64,000 bases of DNA from Shinisaurus crocodilurus (GCA_021292165.1 CM037877.1:81127691-81191690); one strand, 5' to 3'. Shown: positions 11,121 through 22,795, counted from the first letter of the stretch. Translations and numbers: made by a program. Notes: a model not told the origin generated them from the sequence alone.

Positions 11121-11137
11121 TCCCACCACTACGACCA
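11121..11137 (-). other. Primer-binding site of the Gmr1-like element
   Basis: Directly inside the 5' LTR the minus strand reads TGGTCGTAGTGGTGGGA. Its complement, TCCCACCACTACGACCA, has the CCA end of a tRNA. By memory it matches a vertebrate leucine tRNA 3' end (TCCCACCGCTGCCACCA) at 14 of 17 positions, so a Leu-type primer is plausible but not proven. Confidence 0.6.
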
Positions 11138-11220
11138 TGTGGCGGACCGAACCTGGTCCGTTGCGTGGGTTCAGCACCTTAAGGGTTTGCTCAACTGTGT
11201 GTGCTCTGCCTTTCTCCACA
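11138..11220 (-). repeat. 5' LTR (83 bp) of the Gmr1-like element
   Basis: Partner of 6304-6386, same length and ends, four mismatches. Followed directly by the CCATT target duplication at 11221-11225. The CGGACC/GGTCCG hairpin is conserved at 11144-11161. Confidence 0.88.
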
Positions 11221-11225
11221 CCATT

Positions 11226-11561
11226 GGATTAGACTTCATCGCAACCAACTTTCTCAGTATTGTGTTCCATGTGTTTAAAGGTTAATGAGAATATATTTTC
11301 ATTTTTTGTCAGATTTATCTCCGCCAACAAATAATTCCACAGAATAATGTGGAATTCCACTTGGGATTATGCTATAGTAACACTGCTGATTCCATCCCTC
11401 AGCCAATATTTTGTGGAAAGTTTTAACCATTTGTAACCATTTTAAAACTTTGAATGAATGCTTAAGAAAGCAAAAGCAAACTTCTGCTTCTTGGCTGCAT
11501 TGCCATGAATACCCCCCCCCCCAATAAAAATGTATACAAACTAGTGATTAGTCTAATGCAT
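11226..11561. other. Non-coding sequence, nothing specific seen
   Basis: Short AT-rich stretch with a C-run at 11513-11522. No repeat or coding feature recognised. Confidence 0.4.
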
Positions 11562-11688
11562 TGTTCCCCAAGCTGTTGCCCTCTAGATGTGTTGGAATAC
11601 AACTCCCATCATCCCCCAGCCAGCATGGGCAACAGGGTGGAGAGCTCTGCATTAGATTAAACTAGAGGACAACAAGTTGAGGAAGGCT
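11562..11688. repeat. Palindromic hAT-like foldback element, family A, copy 3
   Basis: The left arm (CCCCAAGCTGTTGCCCTCTAG) is complementary to the right arm (CTAGAGGACAACAAGTTGAGG). The centre has ACTCCCATCATCC and CCAGCCAGCATGG. The words GTCTAATG just left and CCCTAATG just right match 6/8 and may be the decayed target duplication. Confidence 0.55.
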
Positions 11689-12838
11689 TCCCTAATGTCA
11701 TAGTGACTGAAAATCCTTTGCGATGAAGGCAGGTTGCATGGAATGCTACTTGGTATATTGGCCCCTGTTTTCATTATGAGCTTCTGTGGGGTGAATGATA
11801 GTTGCTCAAGCCACTTTGCTTATGCATATAACATGAAGTGTTCTGAATCTGATGCAAAGTGAGACATGGCCAGTGTTGTGGGGAGGGAGGTAGTAGTTGG
11901 CCACTGCCACTTAGTTGTGACTGTGGCTGATGGGGCAGGGGGGCACATCCTTACCCAAAGGTGGTGAGAGGCACTTGGAGGCAGGAGATAACTTAATCTG
12001 TGCCATGCAGGTGCCTGACTGCTGATTGGCTGGAAGCCCATATATAGCCCATTGATATCAATGTCCATGACAACAAGGACACTATTAGCCACCTGCGCAC
12101 CTGCACAGTGTTGATCCAGCTATCCCCTGCCTCTCATGCAACCTATTGAAGCCTGCTGGTAAGGACATGGACTCCCCCTGCCCCTTGGTTACTGTCACCA
12201 GCAGGCAAGTGCTACCTCCCATCCCGCTATGGCACCCATGTCTACCGTTGCTTCGCAAAACTGAAAGATGATGCAATTCTCTGGGTTGCCAGTCTGGCAA
12301 ACGTACATGAATGATACAGCATTTATTTGTAGGTTGAACCAAATGATTATAAATGATTGAGGGTTGTCCTGGTCCTGGGATTGGACATAAAGGTCTTGTA
12401 AACTGAAAATTTTATAAACAAATAGCTGTTGGGAAAGCACCATTATGCTGTAATAGCTGCTATTAAAATCCATTAGCAATCTTGATGGCCTGTTTGAATT
12501 TGATGCATCATTTGCTCTGAAAGGCTTTTCTTCCTAAAGATTTTAGCAAAATGTTATTTAGTTTACAGAAGATGTTAGTAATAGGCTAGTACTCATTATA
12601 TATTTTGAGATTAGTACTCGTGTATTTTGCATGGGCCAACCAGTGACAATGGATTGTATCTGATGCACTTTGGTTATCTTTCTGTTCTTGAATTCCCTCA
12701 TGAGTGTCTACTTCTGTTCTGACTGCACCTCACTGTTTCTTAAAAAAAACAAACCCAACTTTATTATGCTTCGGTAGGGTTCACATTCCCTGTCTATAGT
12801 GTATTAGTTGTTCTCTTACGAGACTTTCAAAATGAGAG

Positions 12839-12878
<40 letters not shown>

Positions 12879-12984
12879 TAAAGCATGTTGCGAGCTTGAA
12901 GGAAGCAACTAAATAACATTCTGAAGCTTTCCTCACTTCAACATAATTAAAGAGCAGGAACAACTAAGCTCTAGAACTGGCTGG
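11689..12984. other. Non-coding sequence with a (GA)n microsatellite
   Basis: A pure GA run lies at about 12844-12875. The rest is AT-rich with no recognised repeat or exon. Small minus-strand ORFs between 11820 and 12479 show no domain or splice support. Confidence 0.45.
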
Positions 12985-13115
12985 CTGATTTGCCCAACTA
13001 GTCTCCTCTGTCTGGAAGTGACCCTCCAAAGCCTCAGGCAGAAGTCTGTCACATCACCTGCTACCTGAGCCTTTTAACTGCAGATGCCAAGGATTGAACA
13101 TGGGACCTGTGTGCT
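12985..13115 (-). repeat. tRNA-headed SINE (lizard type), antisense fragment
   Basis: The plus strand reads CCTCAGGCAGAAGTCTG, CATCACCTGCTACCTGA, CTTTTAACTGCAGATGCC and GGATTGAACATGGGACC. The last is an antisense B-box. This is the antisense of a SINE common in squamates whose sense copy begins with a tRNA-like CATAGCTCAGTGGTAGA head. It is partial: the head and tail are missing or diverged. Confidence 0.6.
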
Positions 13116-13734
13116 TTCCCACAAGAGAAAACAAAGGCTTTCTTGTTACAGTTACTGATGCTCCAAGATCGCCATCTGGTGGATAGGATTGTCTGAGAAT
13201 AGATTTCTTCTTCCCTTAATTTTTGATACCAGTTCTCCAATCCAGAGGATGTGATTGGTTTCAGTGGAATGTACTTCCAAGTAAATGTATTCTGGATTGA
13301 GGGGGGAGAGGGAGTTTTCACTAAGTGATGTGGTAGGATATTTGATTTCTGCTTAATATATTTGATTAATTAGAAAAAAGTTAAAATTATCTTTTTAAAG
13401 TGAGGTGAAATATTGCATAGTGAGCAGTAGAGAATCTGGAGCCACATGCAAGAAATAAAGAAAAAGAATGAAAAAGCCTGTTCTATCCATATTTTCTATC
13501 TTGTGTAGTCTATGAATGAGAACATATAAAACATCAAAGGTATTGATTGGTAATAAAAGAAAAAGAACAAAAAAGCATGAAGGTTTCTGAATTCTCCATA
13601 TACATTTCCTGAATTCTACTTCAATGTAACATGCATAGTACACTGTATTCACATTCTTTATAGCTTCTGTAAAGCAAAATATTCTTCATAAACCTTTTGT
13701 AGTTCTTTGAGTGTCAACAAGCTTTTATATATTT
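13116..13734. other. Non-coding sequence, nothing specific seen
   Basis: AT-rich, no recognised repeat. The minus-strand ORFs here have no domain or splice support. Confidence 0.4.
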
Positions 13735-13925
13735 TTACATTTATACCATGCCTTTCTTCTAAGGAGTTCAAGGCATGGTTCCTCTCCCACCCTCCCACTT
13801 TATCCTTACAACAACCCTGTTGAGACTGAGGGACAGAGAGTGACTGGCCTAAGGTCATCCAGGAACCTTCATAGCCAAGGGAGGATTTGAACCTGGATCT
13901 CCCCAGTTCTAGTTCAACATTCAAA
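13735..13925 (-). repeat. CORE/MIR-like SINE, antisense
   Basis: Same order as at 5163-5368: TATCCTTACAACAACCCTG, TGACTGGCCTAAGGTCATCC, GGATTTGAACCTGG (antisense B-box). The 5' side (ATTTATACCATGCC) resembles a LINE-derived 3' tail. Old copy. Confidence 0.6.
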
Positions 13926-14094
13926 ACACATGTTAATCAGGTGGCCGAACGAAAGGCTCTTTGCAAAATCTTTCACCAAAGGCCCTGAGTAAAACCGTCA
14001 GTCATGGGCTAAGAGGACAGATCATGTTATAGATAAAGCAACTGTTTAAAGAAAGGAATCAGAAGGCACATGTCAATTGACAGGTCCTCACAAT

Positions 14095-14760
14095 GAAGGC
14101 AATCAGCGAGGTCCCTGAGGATCTGTATTGTGACCATTCCTAGTTAATGTATGTTTTATTTGTAATTGATCTGGAGTTAGAGTGAGCAGGGAGGTAGCCA
14201 CGTTTGCAGATGACACCAACTTGTTCAGGATGCTGAAAATTCAAGCAGACTACAAAGAGCTCCAAAATTATCTGTCCAAACTGGGTGAATGGCAAATGAG
14301 ATTAATCTGTAAACAAGTGTGAAAGGATGCACATAGGGGCAACCCCTGTCTTCCCCAACTTTACAGTTACATTTATGGGATGTGAACTGTCAGTGACAAA
14401 CCAGGAAGAGATCTTGGGTTCATAGTGGATTACTCAATGAATATATCAACTCAGTGTTCAGAGGTGGTAAAGAGAGAGAGAGAGAGAACACTATGGATTA
14501 TTAGGATTGAAGATAAAATTGCTGGTATCATTCTGCCTTTATGATGTAGCACTGTTTGAAATACTGTGGGCAGTTCTGGTTACCCTGTCTCAAGGAAGTC
14601 ATAGAGCTAAAAAAAAAAAAAAAAAGTGCAGAAAAAAAAAAGCCAACCCAACCGATCAAGTCATTAAAGCACCTTCCATTTGAGGACAGACTCATAGCAA
14701 ATAATGTTTTTTTCTGAAATAATCTCCAAGGCACAGTTCATATATTACCTGCTACAATGT
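14095..14760 (+). mobile_element. CR1-like LINE fragment, plus strand, heavily decayed
   Basis: Broken translation of 14195-14310 gives ADDTNLF-like and KLGEWQMRL-like pieces in different frames, which match the CR1 reverse transcriptase (compare FADDTKLF and KLGEWASKWQMRF in the minus copy at 22428-22754). Downstream, CTGGGGAAT-type words are replaced by GGCAGTTCTGGTTACCC, the usual CR1 3' coding end. A GA run (14469-14488) and an A run (14609-14626) interrupt it. Not coding. Confidence 0.65.
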
Positions 14761-15407
14761 TGAAAAACCTCTTCTGTGTGGTCAGCAACCATGCACAAGT
14801 GCCATTTACATAGGTCTCTCTGTTCATGCGGTTATTTCCTATGCCAACAGCCCCTCCCTCAGACAAGGGTCATGCTTATGTGGGAAGTGACTGTGCAGGA
14901 ATGTCTTGAGAAAAGACTTAACTTGCTGTCATTTTTTTAAAACTGTACTTTCTCAAACCTTGGTGTTCCCCTGAGCATGCTGATACCTCCCCCTTGTTTT
15001 CCAGTGGCCCCATTTTGGCTCCGTTTCCATTGGCCAGTGGTGTAGTGGAAAATGTTGACATGCAGGCATTCATCATGACAGTCCCCATAGCCACGCCTCT
15101 AAGGAAAGGTAAAAAATTGAGGCAGCTGCGTTGATCTATAGCAACAAACCAGTTCTAGCAGTTTGGTCTGCATCAGGGTCAAGTCTTTTGTAAAGCTAGT
15201 TGGTCTTAATTGCCCATTCAAGACCAAGCCACCACAAAATACTTTGCATTGCAACAGGGAACAAGATGTTGTTACTGGGAAAACTCATTTCCTCCAGGTA
15301 TTCTGAGGATTGCAGCTCAGCTCAGAGGGAACCAGGGAAGCCTGAGGCGGTGGGGCGGGGCCAGATGACATTAGTGTCCCTGCTGATAAAAAAGTGCTGG
15401 TGCTATG

Positions 15408-15576
15408 CAGGGCTGGTGCTACCATTAGGCCAACTAGGCAGCTGCCTAGGGCGCAGGGCTAAAGGGGCCTCCAGAAATAGGGAGGGAGTGCTCAAGTGGG
15501 AAGGGGGGCGCGCGCGCTAAATATCTGATCTTGCCTAGGGCACCAAACGGCACCAAACTGCCTTGCACCGGCCCTG
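15408..15576. mobile_element. Non-autonomous hAT element, short form (169 bp)
   Basis: Ends are inverted: CAGGGCTGGTGC at the left and GCACCGGCCCTG at the right. It is flanked by GTGCTATG (15400-15407) and GTGCTACG (15577-15584), an 8-bp duplication with one mismatch. Both ends and the CTCAAGTGGGAAGGGGG segment are shared with the 896-bp element at 28576-29471, so this is an internally deleted relative. Confidence 0.85.
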
Positions 15577-16239
15577 GTGCTACGTCTCTGTGAGTCCTAG
15601 TTCCACTACACCACTGTGGTTGACATTCATCACCTGAGTGAGTTAGCTATTAACGGGCATGGTTTTGGATCTCCCCCCCCCCCGCCTCTTCAAAATAGAA
15701 ATGTTGACTGCTTTAGCCATTACAGATTTCTGTCTTGCCTGATTCTATTGCAAGGCAAAGCTGTATATACAGTTGCTGAAGGTCCAGCAAGAGCCACTGA
15801 GTATATTGCATAAGATGGGCATCTGCCTCCCCCCCCCCCTTACTTGGTAAGATAATGACTCTTAACATCTCCTCTGAAGGAACTGACTGTTTAACAAATG
15901 AGTTGCTAAAGGCAACTCACAACTCACATAACCATGAGTGCTTATTATTATCCTGAGTAAAGCATCAGCAGAATTACAAAGAATGATTAGAACAGTCATT
16001 TTATAGTTTACAAATGGGCTTTCTAACTCCTAGCATAAAATAGTTGGTATGATTTCATCCCCTAATATATATGTATCCACATAAGAAAATCTGAAAAGGG
16101 CAGAAAAGGGGCATGTGTTAAGGCTAGGTTCAAACCTACTGAAGCTAATGGTCAAATATTTCTTTGGAATCAGTGCTATTTTGTGAGGGATGCTGAAGAC
16201 AGAATGACCTTTCTACCTTCAAAGGGGGAAATTGATGTA
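15577..16239. other. Non-coding sequence, nothing specific seen
   Basis: Mostly unique AT-rich sequence with C-runs at 15671-15681 and 15828-15839. No coding support. Confidence 0.4.
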
Positions 16240-16489
16240 CAGTAATACCTTGGATTACAAGTAACTTGGTTTGAGAGCGTTTTGCAAGACAAGCAAATTT
16301 TTAAAAATTTATTTAATTTTTTTTGACTTGATATACAAGCGACGTCTTGCAATACAAGTACTGTAGTATGGCTTAAATTAAAAATCTCTGTAGAAATTTT
16401 TTTGGGGGGATTTCGTTTTAATATAAGAGTGTTTTGGATTACAAGCACGTTTCCGGAACGAATTATGCTCTCAATCCAAGGCATGACTG
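16240..16489. mobile_element. Mariner/Tigger-like MITE (250 bp)
   Basis: Inverted termini CAGTAATACCTTGGATTACA and (reverse complement of the right end) CAGTCATGCCTTGGATTGAG, flanked on each side by TA (16238-16239 and 16490-16491). Subterminal ACAAG repeats recall Tigger/pogo-type elements. No transposase is encoded. Confidence 0.75.
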
Positions 16490-17032
16490 TACTTTATTGA
16501 GAAAGCATGAGGGAATATCTAATGGTTCAGCCCATGCCTCTGAAAGGATGGTGAAATGTTGTTTATTCCTCATTATGAAGAAGATACTATTATATTAATG
16601 CAAACATTTATGGCAGTCTTTTTGTTTTGTGTCTGTATTGTATTTTGCTTGTGGTGGTGAAGCCTCTGAGACTGATTGGCTAAGTGGGTGTGATGGCTTG
16701 GAATTTTCTGATGCTCAGAGAACAAAGCAGTTTGTAGTCCAGCTTCTGTGATGAAAGGGGGAAATGTTGCTATGGCTGGGAATCTGGGATTAAAATTCTC
16801 ATAGAGGAGGTGCCTGAGGACCAGAAAGAAGCTTTGAAAAGCTAAGGGACAGGGAACCCAGAGTCAAAGAGCTGAAGAAAGAACACGAAATGGGCAGTGG
16901 ATGGAGGATTCTGAAGGAAGGGTAGCTGGGGAACAAGGCTTGTAGAAAAGAGCAGAGGAGACAGAGAATGTATGTCTCTGTGTGTAGATTTCTCATGCAT
17001 TCTGGAACCCTGCATGATCGAGGTTAAACATC
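16490..17032. other. Non-coding sequence, nothing specific seen
   Basis: No recognised repeat or exon. Purine-rich in 16800-16990. Confidence 0.4.
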
Positions 17033-17205
17033 AGAACACAAAAACATAAGAAGAGCTGTGCTGGGTCAGACCAAAGGCTTATCTAGTCCAGCATTCTATT
17101 TGCACAATGGGCTACCAGATGCCTATGGGAAGTCCACAAACAGGATATTAATGTAATAGCACCTTCTCACTCATGTTCCCCAGCAACTGGCATGCAGAGA
17201 CAACT
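17033..17205 (-). mobile_element. CR1-like LINE 3' end, antisense fragment
   Basis: ACATAAGAAGAGCTGTGCTG, GGTCAGACCAAAGG, TCTAGTCCAGCATTCT and CATGTTCCCCAGCAACTGG occur in the same order as in the larger minus-strand CR1 copy at 21685-22795. This is the same 3' UTR, truncated. Confidence 0.75.
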
Positions 17206-17210
17206 TACTT

Positions 17211-17345
17211 AAAGCATTTTTCACCCTGCCTTTCAGCCAAAAACACTCCCAAAGTGACTTACATAAGATCAATAACAAGCAAGACAGGCCTTGCCCGCAG
17301 GCTTACAATCTAAAAGACACAATATGAAAGGGAAAAGGGATGATG
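17211..17345 (-). mobile_element. L2-like LINE 3' UTR fragment, antisense
   Basis: TTCACCCTGCCTTTCAGCC, AAGTGACTTACATAAGATC, GACAGGCCTTGCCCGCAGG and CTTACAATCTAAAAG form the well-known antisense 3' UTR pattern of amniote L2-like LINEs. No coding part is present. Confidence 0.5.
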
Positions 17346-17668
17346 AGGAAAGAGGAAAAAAGAAAAATCAGGCACCAGTTCTTAAATTTACATAGTAGTT
17401 CTTATAACAACCAAGTTGAATGGGAACTGTTTATGGAGAAGAGGAGCCAAAGACAGCTGGTCTCCCAGTATTGCCGATGAAGTGGGCCCAGCTTCCCATC
17501 TCTCCCTGTGCTGCAGCCAGGTGGAATAGCTGCTGCCAGGTGACAGCTGTGGGACAGGAAGAGGAAAATGAAACTGGTCTCACTGGCCAGTTGGAGGCAC
17601 ATGAGCTCTGTACTGGCAGAAGGGTCAATCTCCCAGCAAGCTTTCTAAGTGGTCCTCTTCCTCTATGC

Positions 17669-17792
17669 CAGGAGTGGACAACTTGTGGCCCTCCAGTTGT
17701 TCTGGCCTACAACTCCCATCATCCCTCACTATTGGCTATGCTGGCTCAGGTTGTAGGCCAAAACATCTGGAGGGCCTCAAGTTGCTTTTAAC
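17669..17792. repeat. Palindromic foldback element, family B, copy 1
   Basis: The left half (CAACTTGTGGCCCTCCAG, then CCTACAACTCCCATCATCC) is complementary to the right half (GGTTGTAGGCCAAAACATC, TGGAGGGCCTCAAGTTG). Differs from family A by the ACTTGTGGCC outer arm. Copy 2 is at 56372-56494. Confidence 0.6.
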
Positions 17793-20275
17793 AGCAACTT
17801 ATATAGAACAATAGACACCACCACCCCAAAGCGGTGGGTGGGAATTTGGTAGCATTGTTTAGAAATAGTAGCAAAAGATCTGGTAAGAAATCCTTAAGCC
17901 TAGGCAGGGCTCCCACTTGCTGACCACACTTACAGAACCATTTTCAGATATTTGCGCTAAACCTATGAAGATCCATAAGGCAGCCAGGTGTGCAGGAATG
18001 TTGGGGGCATGACTCACATGCACACCCATGTCCCCACCTCGGGTTTTGGACTCTTTGTATTGCAGGCAAATGCCTGAACTTTTCTATACTATATTCTAGG
18101 CATGAAGCATTGCATTGCCTGCTTTTAGCAAGTTGGTTGCTAGGAATTGATAACTCTGGCTTTAAAGATTCAGAGAAGGAAAAGCTTCAAGATGGTTTTT
18201 GAATGGGGGTGTGGGTGGATTTGGACTCAGGAGTTACAACGGGAAAAAATGCTGTTGTGCATGCTCACTGCTGCCCCCTGGTTCTAGTCCCAAGCCCTTG
18301 TGCATATAATATCTGCTGCTACCGTGTACTTTCTTGTACTTTCTACCCAGAGTTCCTTGGGTGTTACCATATTGTTGCCACCACCATCTTCCCTGGTGGG
18401 ACGATCCTGCTGAGTGTCAAGCTGTCTTACATGGCTATGCACAGCATGTGGGGGCAACAACACACATTTTCCTTGATCCAGCTCTCAGGAGCAGGGCAAG
18501 TTTGGAACCTTTTCATTGCCTCAGAACCTGGCCTGCCATGGCAAGGCAAAGAATGCAGGCGCCATCTGTGCAAGCAGCAGACTAATCTCATGCACGCACA
18601 GCAGAAGTACACTATCACTTGGTGATTCAGGTGGCTGTATTAGCTGCTTTTGTTGGAAAGGTTTGTGTTTTGTGGGGTTTTTTGTTTTGTGATAGCTGTC
18701 TGATGCATCATGCAAGTCATCACTTGATGTTTTAGTCATTGAGTCACGAACATGCATGCATGCGATGCAACAGCCTTTGGTGTGGACTGAATGCTGCTCT
18801 TCCAAAATGGACAACATCAGACTGAGCATGGCAAATTCAAGATCAATACGAGAAAAGATGGAACAGTATAGAGCTGAAATTAATTTGCTACCAAACTTTC
18901 TTCTGAAAATTCTGCCTTTTGTCAAATTTTTGCAAAATACTCTCTGAATACTCAAATATTCCTGAAATGGTCTCTGAATAGAGGATATCTTCATTTAATA
19001 CTAATAGCACTTTATTTTAATCTTTGATTTCTGACAGGTGACATTTTACAGTTGACATATTTAGTATTTGGTGATACTTTGCAGTCAAAGTTAAATATAT
19101 CAACATTTGAAAGGATCTGACAGAATGATAGAAAACATACAATGGTAATTAATAATGGTTAGCTGATAGCTGACATTCTTTTATAGAATATAATATTTGA
19201 AACCTGCCAAAATCAAAACAAAGGTGCCAAGAATTTTAAAGCATTTCAGTTAAAATGTTCACATTCAAAATGCAATTTGAGTAATGCTTCAAATATTCTC
19301 ATTCTGCTGGAATTGAATAATTTGGTGAATTTTGAAGATTTGCAAATAATAATTTTGGCTCTAGAACAAAGCATATTGCTTTATGAGGGGGGGGGACAAA
19401 ACATTTAATAGCTAGCATCTATTAATTTGAGTTACATATTTATAACTGGTGAGCAGCCATAGGTGGACAAATAGATGTTTTGATATATAAATTAATATAA
19501 CTATATGGATAGTCATGTATACATTTAAGAATATATAGATTCATAGTTTATATATATAAATATACTGTGAATATAGTGCAAAGTACTATGTAAATAGAAA
19601 ATGCTCAAGCTACAATTTCCTCCTATTTGTGACTAATAGTGTTTAGTTAAAACAACCTATAATTTTGAGCTAATGTCTCTTCTCTTTCAGATCGGCAGTG
19701 GTTAAATCAATAGTTAATGATGTTCATCATGTAATTTGAGTGTCTAGTTTGTTTATGCTAGACCAACTTTATCCATACTCCAAACAAATTATCTCTTATA
19801 ATCACCAGCCTGAAGATAAATCTGTAAATGTTTTTCTGATGATAGTGTTGTGGTTGGCAGGTGTTAAAAGTGCCTCCCAGGGACAAGGATTGAAGATAGG
19901 CTTGTTCTCCCAAATCCTTCAGGCGAGGATGTTTAGCTCTCTAGCCTGTCATCTGCAAAGGAGCCTTGTATGGTGCCCTGCTAATGAAATCTAATGGGCA
20001 AAGGTCATATATCTTTATGAAGAAAAATGCAAAGCTAGTGAGTGATGAATGGGCTCTGTGGGTTTCAGTGGATGCTACTCAGGGATAAAATCATGTTTTA
20101 ACAGTGTTGGGAGAGTGCTTCACATTCTGCATTCTTTTAACCATAAAGAGCCTTTATAAGCATTATGTTTACCTGATTATATGTTCAAAATCCAGAGGAA
20201 AATTCCTCTAGCCTACTAGCTGTATGCTCAACCTCCCCTGCCATCATTGTTTAGTTATAAATTTACCGAGGTAAG

Positions 20276-20278
<3 letters not shown>
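17793..20278. other. Non-coding intronic sequence, nothing specific seen
   Basis: About 2.5 kb without recognised transposon or exon. It turns strongly AT-rich from about 18950, with TA-rich runs at 19480-19570. ORFs at 17990-18994 have no domain or splice support. No conserved PRUNE2 exon motif was found. Confidence 0.45.

Positions 20279-20322
<44 letters not shown>
20279..20322. repeat. (TC)n microsatellite
   Basis: Uninterrupted TC run of about 44 bp. Confidence 0.95.
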
Positions 20323-20324
<2 letters not shown>

Positions 20325-21684
20325 ACATTATTAAAATGATAATGTAAACATTGATGACACTAACAGTAGGAACAGTGAAGAACATTAAACAACCCTAGGG
20401 TCAATTTCAGACTTGATACTAGGCATGTTGGATAGTTGGGCATCTGAACAGCATTGGTACCTGTAAATCAATAAGGTTTCTTTATGGGCATGTAGAGTTT
20501 TCAAAGCATTTTTGAATGCTATTTGCTGAGGGATCAGGAAACATTCAGTTCCTTTAAGAAATCTATAATCTGAAGTTGGAGGGAATTAAATGCACCAGAT
20601 ACTGTTGAATCATTACTGTTTTTTTGGAGATGTTATCAGTTCATTTGCTGTAGTTATACTGCTGTGCTAAGAGACAGTTCAATAAATCAACACAGGCTTG
20701 ATGGATTCTACAATCTATTGCAATGAGTGCATGGAAGAGGAAAGAAATCTCTTAGCGTTCCCTCTTTGACAAAAGGGTATGCAAAGAGCCTGAATGGATG
20801 AATGGTTGATTAATTTTCCTAGACATTTTCTTGACAGCAAGAAATGTGTTTTGTATTACCATGTTTGCATGAGAGTTATACTTCATGGTACAAATTACTG
20901 AATATAAATTTACACCTGGGACAATTTTATTATAATAGACAGCTCCTGCTCAGTAACTATGTTGGTCATTTTTCTGCACAGTTTAGTACTCCAAGGTTGT
21001 AATGCAAGGTTGTAATGCTGATGGCATTTTTGCCATACTTTCTCAGTCTTTCAAGTCTAATATCAAATATTTCATGTTCAGTATTCATTTTATGTGAGTG
21101 AAGTGGGTGCTTTTAATAACTTTTAAAAGTGAAGTTGTAAGGAAACAACTGAAAACTAGAATGGAAGGTCTACACGTCAGACCCCAAAATAATAAGAAAC
21201 AAACAAGAAGGTAAATATGTCTGTACCAGTTGTGGACAGACTTCATACTTGCAGGATCTACGCTCTTTTACTTGGATCCCAAGATCTACTCACTGGAGCG
21301 AGATGCAAAATAAGGTGGAATAAATATCACATACTTAGAATTGCGTTTTTGTTTTCAGTACCAGAACTGAGTTGACAGTTCTCTTCCACAAAAATCCACA
21401 CTTGGTTTCTTCATTTTAGAAGAAAATGCCCTAATTTAGGGTAAGGAGGAGTCTTATTGTTGTTGCTATTGTTAAACAAATGGGAGACAGAAAACTTTAC
21501 TGATCTAGGGTGAATCGCCCAGAAATCTAACAGTAGATCTACCTTTTCCCACCCATGGCCTATACCATATCCAAAGGTCACATAAAAGTAGGTACTCCTT
21601 CTTAACATGGCAGATTTTCAAAAGCAGCTTTGAATATATATGTGACTACTACAGTTTTTCTCTTCAGGGTCTCTCTGGTAGATG
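20323..21684. other. Non-coding intronic sequence, nothing specific seen
   Basis: AT-rich and unique-looking. No repeat or coding feature recognised. Confidence 0.45.
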
Positions 21685-22795
21685 TACATAAGGACGTAAG
21701 GAGAATCATGCTGGATCAGACCAAAAGTCCATCTAGTCCAGCATTCTGTTCACACAGTGTCCAACCTACTGTCTGTGGGAAACCCACAGGTAGGACATGA
21801 GTGAAATAGCACCCTCCCACTCATGTTCCCCAGCAACTGGTATACATAGACTTACCAGACATATTGTATAGCCATCAGGACTAGTAGCCATTGATAGCCT
21901 TATCCTCCATGAATTTTTCTAATCCCCTTTTAAAGCCATTCAAATTGGTAGCCATCACGTCATCCTGTGGTAGTGAATTCCATAGCTTAACTGCACTGTG
22001 TGAAGAAGTACTTCCTTTTATCTGTCCTGAATCCCCCACCAATCTTCTTCATGGGATCATCCCAGGTTCTAGTATTATGAGAGAGGGAGAAAAATGTCTA
22101 GCTATCCACTTTCTCCACACCATGCATAATTTTGTACACTTCTATCATGTCTCTCCTCACTCACTTTTTCTCTAAGTTAAACAGCCCCAGATGTTGTAAC
22201 CTTTCCTCATAGGAGAGTTGCTCCAGTCCCTTGATCATTTCAGTTGCCCTTTTCTGCATTTTTTCCAACTCTACAATATTCTTTTTTAGGTGCAGTAACC
22301 ATAACAGTACACAGTGTGGTCACACCATAGATTAGTATAAGGGCAGTATGATATTAGCAGTTTTATTTTCGATTCCTTTCCTTATTATGTCTACCATGGA
22401 ATTTGCCTTTTTCACAGCAGCCCCACACTAGATTGACATTTTCATCAAGCTGTCTACTACAACACTAAGATCCCTTTCTTGGTCAGTCACTGCTAGCTCA
22501 GATCCCATCAGCTTATATGTGAAGTTGGGATTTTTTGCCCCAACGTGCATCACTTTACACTTGCTTACATTGAACCGCATTTGCCATTTTGATGCCCATT
22601 CTCCCAGTTTGGAGAGATCCTTTGGGAGTTCTTTGCAATCCCTTTTTGTTTTAACCACCCTAAATAATTTGGTATCATCAGCAAACATGGCCACCTCACT
22701 GCTCACTCCTAGTTCCAGATAATTTATGAACAAATTGAAAAGGATTGGTCCCAATACAGATCCCTGTGGGGCTCCACGGGGTATATACTATGTAT
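21685..22795 (-). mobile_element. CR1-like LINE, 5'-truncated, antisense
   Basis: The minus-strand ORF 22428-22754 encodes a CR1 reverse transcriptase fragment: GPILFNLFINYLELG, the catalytic FADDTKLF box (aspartates about 22674-22679), LSKLGEWASKWQMRFNVSK, CKVMHVGAKN. Lower coordinates carry the 3' coding remainder and the 3' UTR, ending at GCTGGATCAGACC and the ACATAAGGACGTAAGG tail at about 21689. The RT fragment is uninterrupted for 108 codons, so this copy is younger than the one at 14095. Ends are approximate. Confidence 0.85.

Larger units (their letters stand above)
6304..11220 (-). mobile_element. Full-length LTR retrotransposon, Ty3/gypsy-like with integrase upstream of RT (Gmr1-like)
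   Basis: This is a 4,917-bp element bounded by two 83-bp direct repeats that begin TGTGG and end CCACA, and flanked by a perfect 5-bp duplication CCATT (6299-6303 and 11221-11225). Reading the minus strand, the order is 5' LTR, primer-binding site, gag with zinc knuckle, protease, integrase (zinc-binding, DD35E core and C-terminal part), reverse transcriptase, RNase H, purine-rich tract, 3' LTR. Nothing follows RNase H except the purine tract and LTR. In most Ty3/gypsy elements integrase follows RNase H. The order seen here is that of Ty1/copia and of the Gmr1 group of deuterostome Ty3/gypsy-like elements. All frames carry shifts or stops, so it is inactive. The LTRs differ at 4 of 83 positions, so the insertion is not very recent. 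Confidence 0.9.
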
